Positions 34,874-46,445 of a stretch of 64,000 nt of DNA are shown one piece after another. The position numbers were made by a program, and so were the translations under genes. Below the pieces are notes generated by a model. That model worked only from the letters and a program-made list of their open reading frames with translations, was not told the DNA's origin and made no database searches. Location: NCBI GenBank assembly GCA_022495005.1, contig JAGYXB010001043.1:124001-188000 (forward strand), given 5' to 3'. Source of the DNA: Rhyacophila brunnea (Eukaryota; Arthropoda; Insecta; Trichoptera; Rhyacophilidae). Each line of letters starts with the position of its first letter. The first letter of the stretch is position 1.

Positions 34874-35439
34874 CGATATAGTCACCTCAATAATACAACT
34901 AGCTAACTCTTATTTGGTATTTGTTGGGGAAAATGAAATGTAAACTTTACTTGATTACTTAATATTATAAATCTAGGCTATAATTATTATTTGAAATAAA
35001 AATGGAAAATTGTGCTTGTCTAATTGGGAACAATTAAATAATGTGTATGAAAAAATATTGTAAATATATTATGTTATTTATTTAATGCATTTATGGTTTT
35101 AAACTTTTAAATTTATCTCTTATTTTCAAACAAAAAAGTAATACAGTTCCTATTATCTTCTGACTTACCTAGTTTTATTATTTTGTAGAGAAGAAAATGT
35201 AGAATCATATTCAATAGCTATCTCAAAAATAGTGAAACTCAAGTTGTGTAGATGTAGTATAGAGATATGAGGTGACGATAATTATGTAAGTACATTAACA
35301 AAATTGTTGTTTAATACATATATTATTTATCATCAAATTTTTTTAGAAATGTATTATAGCTCTGGTCTTAGTATGTTAGAACAAAGAACAATAACTGTAT
35401 CTGTAACAAGATTTAAATCTCGCATATGGAGAAATATGG
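34874..35439. other. Possible decayed TIR element
   Basis: gtcacctcaataatacaact at 34881 and its rough inverse ending atatgaggtgacgata near 35276 resemble inverted ends. gtcacctcaatactacaact also occurs at 3279-3298. Too diverged to call firmly. Confidence 0.3.
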
Positions 35440-35650
35440 GATAAAAATTTGTCACTTAAACGAAACGCGTATTTAATATTCGTAATATTTAAGAACATCC
35501 GACGTACTTTGTGTTTCAATAGTTTTATGGCCTGACAGTTGTAAAGTAATACACTGAACCCGTCTTCAAACCCTTAGTCTGGTAGACTAAAAACTTTCAA
35601 ATGGTTGACTAGTTTTCACATATATATCTTATTAACTCATTTAGTGCTAC
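35440..35650. repeat. Diverged repeat related to 2480-2650
   Basis: Shared blocks aatatttgtcac/aaatttgtcac, taaacgaaacg and tttcacatatatgtcttatta occur in the same order as at 2480-2650. The two copies are strongly diverged. Confidence 0.4.
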
Positions 35651-36309
35651 ACCGCGACTGCCGCGTTTGGAGTCGTTGGCCATTAGATATAGTTAACGTG
35701 TTATTTAAATGTGGTAATTAGAAAAAAAGGTTAGCAGTGATTGTGTTATTACTCGGAGACAGGGGGCGAGTGAATGTGGATGTACAGTATTAAAATTATG
35801 AAAGGATTTTTGGTTCTTACGATATCTGTTAAGCCTTACAAATTGTACCAAGTGTTACAATTGAACGCAGTTATGCAGAATGTAGCCAGTCCGCAATAAT
35901 GTCGAGCTGAGATAATGACACTTTAGCAACAACATAATATTAAAAATGTATGTAGAATATAAATAGTATTTTATTTCAAGAATAATTTGTTTGCGGCTTA
36001 GCTATTTTCAGTAGAACATAGATAAAACCTTCTCGCATCTGATCTATATCATATCTCATTTTTTTATTTTTGTGGACTGGCTACTTTCTGCATAACTATG
36101 TCCAATTGTGACGCGTACTTCGATATTTAAAAAGAAATTTGAATTATTACCGCGTAAATTGTTAACTCCTCGAAACGTTTACAATAACGTGATAATCACT
36201 CATTGGATCAATCCACTGCAGATTTCACGTTCCAATATACATTCGTAGAATTGAATATAATAATTATATAACCACAGTTAAATTATACCGAATATACAAT
36301 TTATTAGTT

Positions 36310-36560
36310 TAAATTTCCCTTGTCCAGCCCTGATCGTATCGTTTGCAAAGTGATTTGTAAACACCGTGTTTCGCCGGAACATCGCCTCCGTAAAATGGAG
36401 GGACTGTACAACTTCGCCGTACAGTCGACCGCGGTGTTTAATGTGTTTCTAATTACTCATTCCGGTCCTGTAATCGCAATCATGGACTCCGGGCCCGGGC
36501 GGGTACATAAATCAAAACTTTCCTGACAGTTTGATTGCGGCCCTCCGATGGCGAGGTCTG
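36310..36560. other. Non-repetitive GC-richer island
   Basis: CpG-containing sequence (gttcgccggaac-like, gggcccgggcgggta) with no partner in the window and no supported coding frame. Possible regulatory element; composition is the only evidence. Confidence 0.3.
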
Positions 36561-36883
36561 TCTGCCCGATCGGTTTTCACAATATGATAGCTGCTACTTT
36601 ACATGTAGCTATACCTATTACTACTATTGTATCAATGCTTTGTAACAGATTGGTTTTTTGTGTAATTTTGAAAAGGGGTTGTAAATATATGAGCTATTTT
36701 AATTATTCTTCTCCTTCGTGTTAGGTATATATTTAATGACTCCAGAATGTCCTGGAGCCAGGAAAGGTTACATCATTTTCCTAAGCTTGTAAAGTCTCGT
36801 TGAAATTAGATAGTATTTTGCAGCAAGGCATGAATAAAAACTAACCATATCGTTTGTTATGATCCCGTGTAAATTGACCTAGT

Positions 36884-36960
36884 AGGTTGAGCAAGTAACT
36901 TGCGCCCATTTCTCGTAATAATAACAATCTGATCTTATGAGCCTCCTCTTAGAATCGAAC
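36884..36960 (+). mobile_element. Decayed SINE family 1 body fragment
   Basis: The blocks cctagtaggttgagcaagta, catttctcgtaa and cttatgagcctcct resemble the SINE body but are strongly diverged, without a tRNA head. Confidence 0.5.
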
Positions 36961-37329
36961 TTGTTGATGATATAATGTAATTATTGTAACCAATTGTTGG
37001 GAATTGAGGATTGTTTTGAGGATCGTAAATAAGCAACGTAGTTTTAATATACGATTAACTTTATTTATATTAATCTGCATGAATATTATTATACAGAAGG
37101 ATCACAATTTATATGCGCGTGTGCTCTAAATAACCGATGACAACTATCACGCCACACACAGGTGCGGCATAAGAGGGGGAAGAAGAATCTGTCTCCCTCT
37201 TACAAACAATAGTCAGTATCTAGCTTCGGCGGAGCGAGCGCTAGATGTCGACACGTACTTCTTTATTCTATTATATTAATATATTAGACGGCTATATCTC
37301 AACACGAATATTTAAAAATCGACACTATT

Positions 37330-37870
37330 CAAGTGATTATATTTTTTATTAACAAAGCTTGGTGGCGCTTTCTTGCAGTGGGCTATAAATTTTATGTGCT
37401 GTTGGATACAGATCTACGGGGGGAGGTTACACAGGATGCCAGACACTGACCTTTTATGTTGAGGGCTGGCGCGCGCTGGAGCCGATTCGTGTTCACGCAC
37501 TCACGCACTGTTAAACCAACGGTTCGGAATGTCACTAACGGTTTTACGTTTGTTTTGGAATGAATGATTATGACTTCAGGATGGATGAAAGACGCGACGT
37601 TCGCTCAAACCGTATCAGATTTAGCGCAACGATGGCCAAACATATGTGTTTTTATTCACTCTGTTGTTAACGCGGTCTCGTTCGTATCGTATCAGATAGA
37701 GCGTGATAGCTTTAACAAGTCTACGGGCGTCGGCTATCTTGAAGTAACTAAACTTAACTTTAATAACGGTTGATCATGACCCGTGACTGGTCTTATGACA
37801 ATAATTCGGTATGTGAGGTTAGTGGGAAGATAGAATGAATGCGAATATAATTGGCCCAACCAAGGCTTAT
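37330..37870. repeat. Dispersed repeat G, copy 1
   Basis: The blocks gatgccagacactgac, cactcacgcact, catgacccgtgactgg and tggcccaaccaagg also occur in order at 55120-55610. No terminal structure was identified. Confidence 0.5.
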
Positions 37871-38317
37871 TACGACTGTGGATGAAAAATAAAGCAATAT
37901 CACTTCAAATAAATACACTAACTTCAAAAATTCTTATTATAAATGATTTTTATAGCATAAGCCAGAGTATACCAACGAATGCGTTATCCCTGTACCCTTC
38001 ATCCCCCAGACATCCGTTTCATCCCCCGACTCGAGTACCGTGGAGTTGCTATCGCCACTTAACACCCACCCTGCGCCACTCGACGGCTCGAGGGGATACT
38101 AGGGTCACACTCCTCGCTCAGCTCACTTGAGTTACAGTGATTCCTAACACGTTTTGTGAATACCTCCACTATGGAGAATGTAGATGAGAGATTGGAGATG
38201 CCGTGTGATGCGCCCACTATATTAATTTACGAAATGAGGATTACAGGGATACAAGTGCGTTGGTAATCTAGTTTAGTAAATCGACTTCAAAGTAAAATAA
38301 TATGTGATTATAATATC

Positions 38318-38975
38318 GTCTTTGTTTTGTAAAAAAATAACCAAAATGCTATTTTACAGCAGGAGGATTTTTAACTTTTGACATTTATTTGTTTTTTACT
38401 TGTGGATGATTATAAATATCTAACAAGTTTATAATAAAGCTTATAAAGAATACTGTCATTATAATAGGCATTGTTCTATAATATTTTAAAAGGCCTAATA
38501 TGTCACATTCGCTTTTTATTCGTAATATTAAATGGATCGTGCGATTAACTTATCTGATGGCACCATATAGGTTGATATATTTTTTATTAACTATATAATG
38601 TATGTGGAAATTTATAATTGTATATATTGTCATGTTTCTTTAATATTTACATAAACACATGCTGTCTTTTCTACTTTCTTGTTATATTAGTTGTTATTTG
38701 TAATTCAGATATTTTTATAATTTTGTATTTATTATGTATTATGGCGCATTGGCCAATCGCTGTAATGCCGTAATACTCGTTTTCTTAATAAATAAAATAA
38801 ATAAATAAGATATTTGCCCTTACGATTATCGTTTTTAAGTAATTTCCTGCGGAGATACAAATTCGCCGTTTTTACACAACAAAGCTAGTGGGGTACACAT
38901 TGTATTTTCATTAAAATCTCGATTTCGCCAAAATGGTTGATTCGTCCTTTTTACAAAACACCGACGATATAATAT
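38318..38975. mobile_element. TIR element family H, copy 1, interrupted by a LINE 3' end
   Basis: The end regions atcgtctttgttttgtaaaa and tttttacaaaacaccgacga are inverted. The outer halves (38318-38533 and 38809-38975) are matched in reverse complement by 61275-62055: tcacattcgctttttattcg and cccttacgattatcgttttt. A LINE tail at 38534-38808 separates the halves. Confidence 0.72.
38534..38808 (+). mobile_element. Severely 5'-truncated Jockey/CR1-like LINE, same family as 149-950
   Basis: It begins gatcgtgcgattaacttatc, aligning to the last codons and 3' UTR of the element at 149-950. It shares atggcgcattggccaa and gctgtaatgccgtaatactc and ends in aataaataaataa. No coding capacity remains. 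Confidence 0.82.
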
Positions 38976-39017
38976 AGGTACAATTTTGTTTCCTGGTAGC
39001 CAGGTGGGAACAGCGGC

Positions 39018-39080
39018 AATTTTCATAACTGATTTCGGAAAAATTCATGAATTCAAAAATGACTAACCTAACCTAACCCG
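39018..39080 (+). repeat. Partial TTAGG-bearing repeat
   Basis: tttcataactgatttcgg, aaaattcatgaattcaaaaa and ctaacctaacctaaccc match the core of the repeat at 5205-5345. Confidence 0.6.
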
Positions 39081-39248
39081 GGCACGAGTAAAATCTTTAT
39101 TTTTGATAAGCGCATGGTGAAACAGATAGTTAATTAGTATTCCTCGAAGAGAATATAAATATAATGTTTGTAATTAACTATTTCTTTTATTCAACGTTAT
39201 AATGTTTATGTAATCGGAATTCATTGTTAAGAATGAAAAGCTTTTTTT

Positions 39249-39875
39249 TTCGACCACGTCCGATCCTAATAGGATCATATGGGCCTCCACAGTGTAGAGG
39301 TTTGTATTAACAGATTTTGTTTTTTACGAGAAATGGATGTCAACCACTTGCTCAACCTATTAGGTCCATACCCTGACTCACACACGAATTGAAAACAATA
39401 TGTTTACTTGCCAGACCCAGGATTCGAACCTGGGACATTCGACACTATAAGCCGGCGCTTAGCCGGCTCGCACATAACAACTCGCCTTGTGTGCCTGACG
39501 GCCGTAAATCAAAACCTCCGAGACTGCCGGCGAATGTTGCATGATCACAACCTCGCACATCTGCCTAGCGCTGCTAGCTCTAGCTCTGCCAAACGCGGCG
39601 ACAGTCTGGAGAGAAATGGCCGATTCTGCAGCTGTGTGCATGCGCGGAGTCGATATTGGCCGGACATCGACATGCAGGCTTTGGCCAATGCAACTCGACG
39701 CATGTCGCAGCGTCGCAGAGTCGCAGTTGCTTCGGCCAATCTGCGAAGCTCCATTTGATAACGTTTGTTTCTTGGTTTACGATGACGTCACATCGACGAA
39801 TTCGTCGTAAGACGCATGCGGCGAGTTCTGATGTGCGAGCCCACTTTAGCCACGCGGCCATCGCATAGTTGCGCC
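39249..39875 (-). mobile_element. SINE family 1, split by a TIR element
   Basis: The SINE body (cgaccacgtccgatcctaat to caggattcgaacctggg) runs from 39249 to about 39461. The head tip resumes at about 39845 (ctttagccacgcggccatcg). Between them lies the TIR element 39462-39842. The pieces gcttagcc and ctttagcc on either side look like a decayed 8-bp TSD. Confidence 0.75.
39462..39842. mobile_element. TIR element family I, copy 1, inside a SINE
   Basis: The termini are ggctcgcacataacaactcg and the inverse cgagttctgatgtgcgagcc. The right third (gccaatctgcgaagctccat, acgatgacgtcacat) matches 49785-50178. It is CpG rich and generates several overlapping open frames on both strands; none is a gene. 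The near 8-bp flanking repeat suggests hAT-like insertion. Confidence 0.75.
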
Positions 39876-40117
39876 AAATTGTGGTGGCCGTAATCCTTAC
39901 TTCCCACCTCCCTCAAAACCCAGTATTATTGTCACAAGAACAAGTGACCGACAGTCACGGGTCATTATAGACCGTGATGCAAATAACATTCACAGTTACT
40001 TCAAAACTGCCGTCGCGCGTTAGTCAGCTCAAGAATACCACCGGTGCGTGTTGCCGCACAGCGTGGTAAAACTCCCAAGCTTGAGGAATTTACATATTAG
40101 AATTTACATATTATTTA

Positions 40118-40287
40118 GTTTTTTACGAGAAATGGATGTCAACTACTTGCTCAACCTATTAGGTCCATACCCTGACTCACACACAAATTAAAAAAACAAT
40201 ATGTGTACTTGCCAGATCCAGGATTCGAACCTGGGACCCACGGCGTTATAGTCCAACGCATAAGCCGCGCGGCCACCGTGGGTGTCT
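40118..40287 (-). mobile_element. SINE family 1, 3'-truncated
   Basis: Complete head (cacccacggtggccgcgcgg, B box caggttcgaatcc) and body up to tttctcgtaaaa. The last part, atcctattaggatc, is missing. Confidence 0.82.
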
Positions 40288-40479
40288 GAAATGCTTATAT
40301 CCTGTTTTTCATTCAGAATAGTTTCATTCATAATTAGCTATTTTTTTTGTTTAAACTTTTATGACACTTTTACTCATTTAATCCCCAGCATCTCAATTAT
40401 GCAATGATATCTCTTGCATTATTCCAGGGGCGTATCATTAAAAATATCCCAGACGTATAAATAAATTATTACATGTCGT

Positions 40480-40690
40480 TGAATCCGAGACGAATAAGTT
40501 ATGCCGCCCTGCCACGGGAGCCAGTTATGCCGCGACCGCATTGTTACGCCAATGTACGACTTGTTTCGTTATTTATATTCAGCCATGCCAGCGAGATTCC
40601 AGCCACAACGACGTATATTTTCAATTATAAAGTTAAAACTGTCTGCCTGCCCGCCATCTCGCTGCACGCCACTGCACAGGAGATGTTATT
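40480..40690. other. Non-repetitive GC-richer island
   Basis: Moderately GC-rich, with overlapping short frames in two phases, and no repeat partner. No splice-site pair or domain supports an exon. Possible regulatory or conserved non-coding segment. Confidence 0.25.
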
Positions 40691-40805
40691 TTGGATTTGT
40701 GGAACTTTTAATTGATATCGTGTAAAAACGTATAAATTTATTTTATTTACTGTCGGTATCAACTAGGACTGCGTTATTTTATTAAAATACATATTTTATA
40801 CATCA

Positions 40806-42132
40806 TGAAGCGCACACTAAACTTTGTCAGTCATTTTTATTCGTTTTCATTGAACTAAGAATAAAAATTGCTGATGGTGCTAGGTGCTAGTTATTTGTTT
40901 TAAATTCAATTGAATTAAACCATGCCTAAATCAATCCATTATAGTTTTGGTATTATAAAATAGTTTAAGTATACTTTTTCATTCATACTTATTTGTTTTC
41001 ATCGGATTAAGAATACATATTACACATTATTGTTGGTTCATTTTTTTAAAATTCATTAAGCCCTGCCTAAATCAAACTATAATACTCGTACTTAAAAAAA
41101 ATATTATTCGATATATAAAATATCCAAAGTTATGTATGATTTAATTGCATAATTCTAGATAATTTATATACCTATAGACGAGTATTTTTTGACTATTATC
41201 TATTATGGTTTGGTTTAGATAAGGTTTAATTAATTTTTAAAAACTAACTAACACCACCTGTAAATTGTAGTACTTCAAACTTAGTTCAATGAAAACAAAT
41301 ACTTATGACTGACTAAAGTTTTATTTATGACGGATCTCAACAGCCTACCTTCACCCTTCGCCAATGGTATCTATAAAATATTCAAATTTATGTTTAATTG
41401 TATAATTTTAGATATTTTATAGATATACGAGTATTTTTTACTATTATCTATTAAAGCTTGGTTTTCGCAGGGTTTAATTAAATTTTAAAAACTGACCACA
41501 TCCACCTGTAAACAAATAATTGTAGTCTTATTTCAATGAAAACAAATACGTATGGCTGATAAAGCTTTAGTGGACTATTTATGTCGGATCTTAACAGCCT
41601 ATCTCCACCCTTTGCCACTGGTATCTATAAAATATCCATAGTTATGTATGATTTAATTGCATAATTTTAGATATTTTATAGATAGACGAGTATTGTTTGT
41701 CTGTTATCTATTATGGTTTGGTTTAAACAGGATTTAATCGATTTTTAAAAACCAACCAACACCATCTCTAAATTGTAGTCCTATTTTATTGAAAAAAAAA
41801 TACGTAGATATATTATAACTGACAAAGTTTAACGTGCACTATTATTTATGGTACTATCCATGATGGCCGCGCGGCCTAAGTGCCGTGAGTCCTAGGTTCG
41901 AATCCTGGGTCTGGCAAGTACACATATTGTTTTTCAATTTGTGTGTGAGGCAGCGTATGGGCGTAATAGTTTGAGCACGTGGCTGACATACATTTCTTGT
42001 AAAATCAAAGTGTGTTAATACGAACCTCCACTCTGTAGAGGCGAAGCCCATAGTTATGTTCATATGAGGATCGGACATGGTAGAAAAAAAATATGGCGGA
42101 TCTTAACAGCTCACCTCCACCCTTTGCCGCTG
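40806..42132. mobile_element. hAT-type MITE family A tandem array with SINE insertion
   Basis: A left-truncated family A copy (40806-41366) is followed by two further right-half units (41367-41621 and 41622-42132). Each new unit starts at the same internal point, giving identical junctions: terminus gccaatgg or gccactgg followed by tatctataaaatat. The third unit holds a SINE (41857-42089) before its terminus, cctccaccctttgccgctgg. The shared junction means local tandem duplication, not independent insertions. Confidence 0.8.
41857..42089 (+). mobile_element. SINE family 1 inside a family A unit
   Basis: Head atggccgcgcggcctaagtg, B box taggttcgaatcc, body caagtacacatattg to gaggatcggacatggtag. 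The interrupted MITE resumes at atatggcggatcttaacagc. Confidence 0.85.
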
Positions 42133-42634
42133 GAAGGTACATAGCTACATAGATACCCGACTCAGTGAATTGGCAGCGTGTTTGAATATAAATTATTAAA
42201 CTTCGATTTGCTGCCTCTCAGAATATGTTGCTTGTACTTCACTAGGCAACCACCACGGGAATTGTATAGTTTTGATAGTGTGTCGCTTTTGACTGTGTCA
42301 ATACTTACTGGTGTCTACTTCAATAGAAGCATGCTTCAATGGCTTTCATCCAATGTACCGATATCTGCCGTATCGGATACGTTCCTACTTTATGTAGAGT
42401 ACATCTCTGCCTATTGTTATACGGAATAGTCACATTAATGGTAACACTAAATTCTTGGTGGAGAGCAGTGGCGACACAATTTTCAATAATAGGAATCTAC
42501 TATAATCCATTCGGGCTTTTTCTATTAAGTATGTTTTTGAGGTTTTTAAAAATGATGTATAATTATCGTATATTCATGCCCCCCACATCTTAAAGCGGAT
42601 TAAGGTTAAGGGCAGTGTGATGTTATAGTAGATT

Positions 42635-43190
42635 CAGTGACGAAGGGTGGAGGTAGGTTGTTAAGTTATAGTTAAGTTAAGGTATATATCGTGCACATTA
42701 AACTTTGACAGTCGTACGTATTTTGTTTTCATAGAAATAAGACAATTATTTACAAATGATGTTGGCTCTATACTCTATATAGTCTATGTGTTGGCTAGTT
42801 TTTAAAATTCAATTAAACCCTGCGAAACCAAGCCATAATAGATAATAGTCAAGAAATACTCGTATATCTATAAAATATCTAAAATTATCAAATCATACAT
42901 AATTTTGGATATTTTATATATAGAATTATATGTTTTATCTATTTATAGTTGGGTTTGGGCAAGGCTTAATGAATTTAAAAAATGTTATTAATATTAAAAT
43001 TATGTGTAATATGTATTCTTAATCCAACGAAAACGAATAAGTTTGAATGAAAAAATGTGCACAATTTTGTCGTATCGCCTAAAATTTACAAAAAGTTTCT
43101 GTCAATGATCACAAATACGTTGGACTGACAAAGTTTAATGTGCACTATTTATGTCGGATCTTAACAGCCTACCTCCACCCTTCGCCACTG
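42635..43190. mobile_element. hAT-type MITE family A, both ends present
   Basis: It starts cagtgacgaagggtggaggt and ends acctccacccttcgccactg. Internal blocks are present with small indels, and there is an extra tata-rich insertion near 42760. No 8-bp TSD is recognisable. Confidence 0.82.
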
Positions 43191-43731
43191 GTGTCCTTTG
43201 AGTATTTTTTTATACCGGAAATTCAACCAAACATTATTAAACACTCCACCCAATTTCCAGTAGAAGTGACAAACGATTGATCTTAGTGATTCCATTAGCA
43301 ATACGCCACTGCACTTAGGCACATCATATTTGTCCATACAAGCGTTGCTTATACTTCAAAGCCTTCGGTATTGCATCCTCCAATATCGGAGCAGTGGAGT
43401 TCTATTTTTTGTGCCGGGGTGTATTTTTTTTTCATACGATCAATTTATCTAATCGGAAGCCAGCGAGAACATGCATAGTATAACTATAACGATATGCTAG
43501 TACGTCGTAAAAGCTATTTTATTTTAAATTTAATGAATTTTAATTTAGTACCAAGCCATTAAAAGCTAAAGAAATATATTTCGAAGTTTTTAAAGTTTTT
43601 AAAGCTTATGATTTTTTTTATTGAGTGATATCGAATACCTAATTTAATGTTCAAAGCTAATTACCTTAAAAAGTGAATTGACGACGTCCATGGAGCCGCA
43701 CATGAGGAATGTATTGGTAAAGATTAGGAGC

Positions 43732-44105
43732 GTACTTCAGTGAAACGGCAAATAATTTTCAACAGTAGGTGCGACGAAATTTCTCACTAGTTGCCAATCG
43801 GAGACCGACAGCGAGTTGTCTGCACGTCGATTTGTTTTGTCATGGCGTCGGATGAAAATATTCTTAAATCGTGTAAAGATGACTAAAAAACTTTACGTAT
43901 GTACCTACTTAGAAAAGAAAACATGTCAATGAATATACTATTATTATTAGTAATATAACAATAAACATAACATTAAATGGACGCATGTTGGTTTTTTATG
44001 AAAAAATATATATTTGGTGTCATAAAACACGTGTCATTTGCACAATCCGCGCATCACCAAGCCACGATCTTTTCAGAACATGCCTCAACTGAAGTATAGC
44101 CTTAA
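43732..44105. mobile_element. Half-length copy of foldback family F, reverse orientation
   Basis: It carries gtgaaacggcaaataatttt, aaagaaaacatgtcaatgaa and aaatggacgcatgttgg. It ends acatgcctcaactgaagtat, followed by agccttaa. It matches the right arm of 57161-58006 and the reverse complement of 13051-13409. Confidence 0.75.
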
Positions 44106-44580
44106 TTGATTCATTAACAAGAAAATAGTTTTTTTTAAGATGATTGCCTCGGGCTCCAGCAGAATTTATATATTATTATAATATATATAGGTATATATTT
44201 TATTCAATACTGAATATACACAAAGTTTTATGTATGTTGCATTCATTATTATAGAAAAAACACAATTTTGAAAAACCTCAGAAGCACATTTTAGAATGAA
44301 ATTCTAGGGAAAAAATGGTGGAATTTTAAGTAAGTACCTCAGTTTAAATGTAGATATAAGAAATAATTCGCATGAATTATAGACGGTGGAAAGCTTAGAT
44401 GCCAAGGCACTCACATAATGTGAAAGACGTAATTTTGAGTCCTATTTTTTTTCATGTATATTTCTGAGGTTTTTCAAAATTGGTTTTATATTTATTATTT
44501 TAACACTACAACAGGCCGTAGGGCCCAATGACAGTAGTGTAGTGAAACAATAGTGTTCAGTAATTTTTATTAGTATTTAG

Positions 44581-45106
44581 TAATTTAGAAGGGATATTTA
44601 TTTAGCTACATATTTTTTCGGACTTATACGTGGCGTAAATGTGAACCCTGCCATTCTTGGTGATATTGGCTTGTGTGTCTCTGATAATTACCTTAGGAAT
44701 CGAGGGCATCCGTTGTTAGTTCTCCCAAGGTGCAAAACTAACCTACCATTAGTGATGCCAATTGGGAGGGCAATAACCATGTTTAATGAAATCGCTTCGG
44801 ATATTGATATATTCCACTTACGTGAGGGTGTACTTAGGTGGACGTTGTTTTATAAGTTTTTAAGATATGGTCTAACGATAGTTCACCCTGTGTGCTTCCA
44901 TCTACTTTTATTTTTGTTGGTTTATTTTATTTCTTTTCTTATTTTGTTTCTTATTTTATTACTTATTGTATTTTTAAGTCACATCTCTCTGTATTTTTAT
45001 TTTAAAAATTGTTAACACTTATTTTTTGTCATGTCTTGAACGCTTTGAATTTGTAATTTGTTATGTTCATTATATGTAAAATAAATAAATTTGATTTGAT
45101 TTGATT
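44581..45106 (+). pseudogene. LINE 2 3' end, copy 2
   Basis: The C-terminal frame at 44641-44873 (AILGDIGLCVSDNYLRNRGHPLLV ... LRWTLFYKFLRYG) aligns with copies at 23094 and 48316. The 3' UTR ends in a (tttga)n-type tail at 45088-45106. No RT core is present. The open frame's hydrophobic C-terminal run after the conserved part is translated UTR. Confidence 0.75.
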
Positions 45107-45124
45107 AATATAAGCGAAACAACC

Positions 45125-45250
45125 AGACACGCACACACACAGGTTTTGATAAAATCTCATGAATATATTGTCACCACACAGGGAATCGAACCCGCAGACC
45201 TCGCGAACCGCGAAACGCAGAACCGCTAGCGACTACGAGAGACGCTAATA
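45125..45250 (-). mobile_element. tRNA-headed SINE, another family
   Basis: Minus strand: tctcgtagtcgctagcggtt head, then B box gcgggttcgattccctgtg, then a body ending in a (gt)n stretch. Single copy in the window. It directly follows the LINE 2 tail. Confidence 0.55.
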
Positions 45251-45689
45251 ACGTCGTCTATAATCGCTATAAGTCCAGTAGTTTTTGAGTTACCACCGAA
45301 CGAACTGCAACGGACATACAGAATTGACAGGCGGTTCAATTTGAATAATTAGTGGAGGTTATAATATTGCATCGTTTTACCGTCCGCCACTATATAGGGG
45401 TGTTTTAGAGGTATGAAGTGGTAAGTAAGACTCAGGGGGTGCACTGCAAATTGCGCTTCGGCTCTCGGCTAATGTACGTAAACTGAATGGGGTGCAGTTT
45501 GCGATATTGTGTTCATCGAACTTATCTACTGTAAACGCCATATAGATAACAAGTATTTGTGCAGCAACTTTCCTTTTATACGAGTACAATTTATTCATTG
45601 CTAGCCACGTATTAATTAATGTAATTGTATTTTAGTGGAGGGTATCTTTTCACGAGTAAACTTTTATTACCACGTTTTTATTAGCTCGT

Positions 45690-46445
45690 ATTCTTGTTTA
45701 TCCGGTACAGATTTTTTCTTGTGCAGTACAAAGTTTTTCTTGTTTGTCCAAGATTTTTAACTAACTTCCCGACTAGCTAGACATTTGAGACTTTTATAAT
45801 ATATCAGAACACGAAGACAATGCATTCTTATAATACTTTTGGCCATCTTTAAGCAGAATTGAATTCATTAATTGAGTTAGCATTTACTAGATAGAATTCC
45901 ATTTTACAAGAAATGAAAATATAATTAATATTAAATTTTACAGGTTTTTAAAAAGGTTTTGTCGTTAGCTATTTCAGGTTGTAACACCATTATCAAGTCT
46001 ATTCAGATAGGCCGTTTGCCTTTGCTTAAATACTTGTTTAAATAATGGTGTTACAACCGAAATAGCTATCGACAAAACCTTTTTAAAAACCTGTCGAATT
46101 TAATATTAATTATATTTTAATTTCTTGGAGAATTGAATTCATTTTCAGTTAATTCTGTTTTGTATGTTTCGGAAGAAATTCGTTAAAAGTAATATTTACT
46201 ACTCACTATTATTGGTTGCTAAGTGGGTACAAGCAACTAAATTATCAATACATACGTGCGTAACTATGGAAATGATTTCAGTATTCTATAATATTTATTC
46301 AGTATCTCTATCAAGTATAAAAAAAATATTTATTAATACATAGAATTGTCAAGTTTATATGATTCAACAGAAAATTTAAAAACGTGGTACAATATAAAAA
46401 GTTCTTTTTATCTTGTAATTATTTTTAAATAAGTATCGTTGAAAT
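45690..46445 (-). repeat. Dispersed repeat family R, copy 2, split by a palindromic element
   Basis: It contains gctcgtattcttgtttatcc, taactaacttcccgactag, taatacttttggccatcttt, attcagtatctctatcaagt and tataaaaagttctttttatc, the reverse complement of 27770-28215. The centre is interrupted at 45870-46128 by a long hairpin. Confidence 0.7.
45870..46128. mobile_element. Long palindromic (hairpin) insertion with 15-bp direct repeats
   Basis: Arms of about 85 bp at about 45908-45993 and 46044-46127 are near-perfect reverse complements (tttttaaaaaggttttgtcg, gttgtaacaccattat), with a loop of about 50 bp. agaattgaattcatt flanks the insert on both sides (45855-45869 and 46129-46143) and occurs once in the uninterrupted R family, so it is a target duplication. 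Confidence 0.8.

Noticed and set aside
39541..39868. Several overlapping 60-116 codon frames on both strands
   Set aside because: They fall in a CpG-rich TIR element inserted in a SINE. Overlap on both strands and lack of domains indicate compositional frames.
44873..45015. Membrane-protein C-terminus in the frame ending at 45015
   Set aside because: The hydrophobic run is translated AT-rich 3' UTR of a LINE tail.
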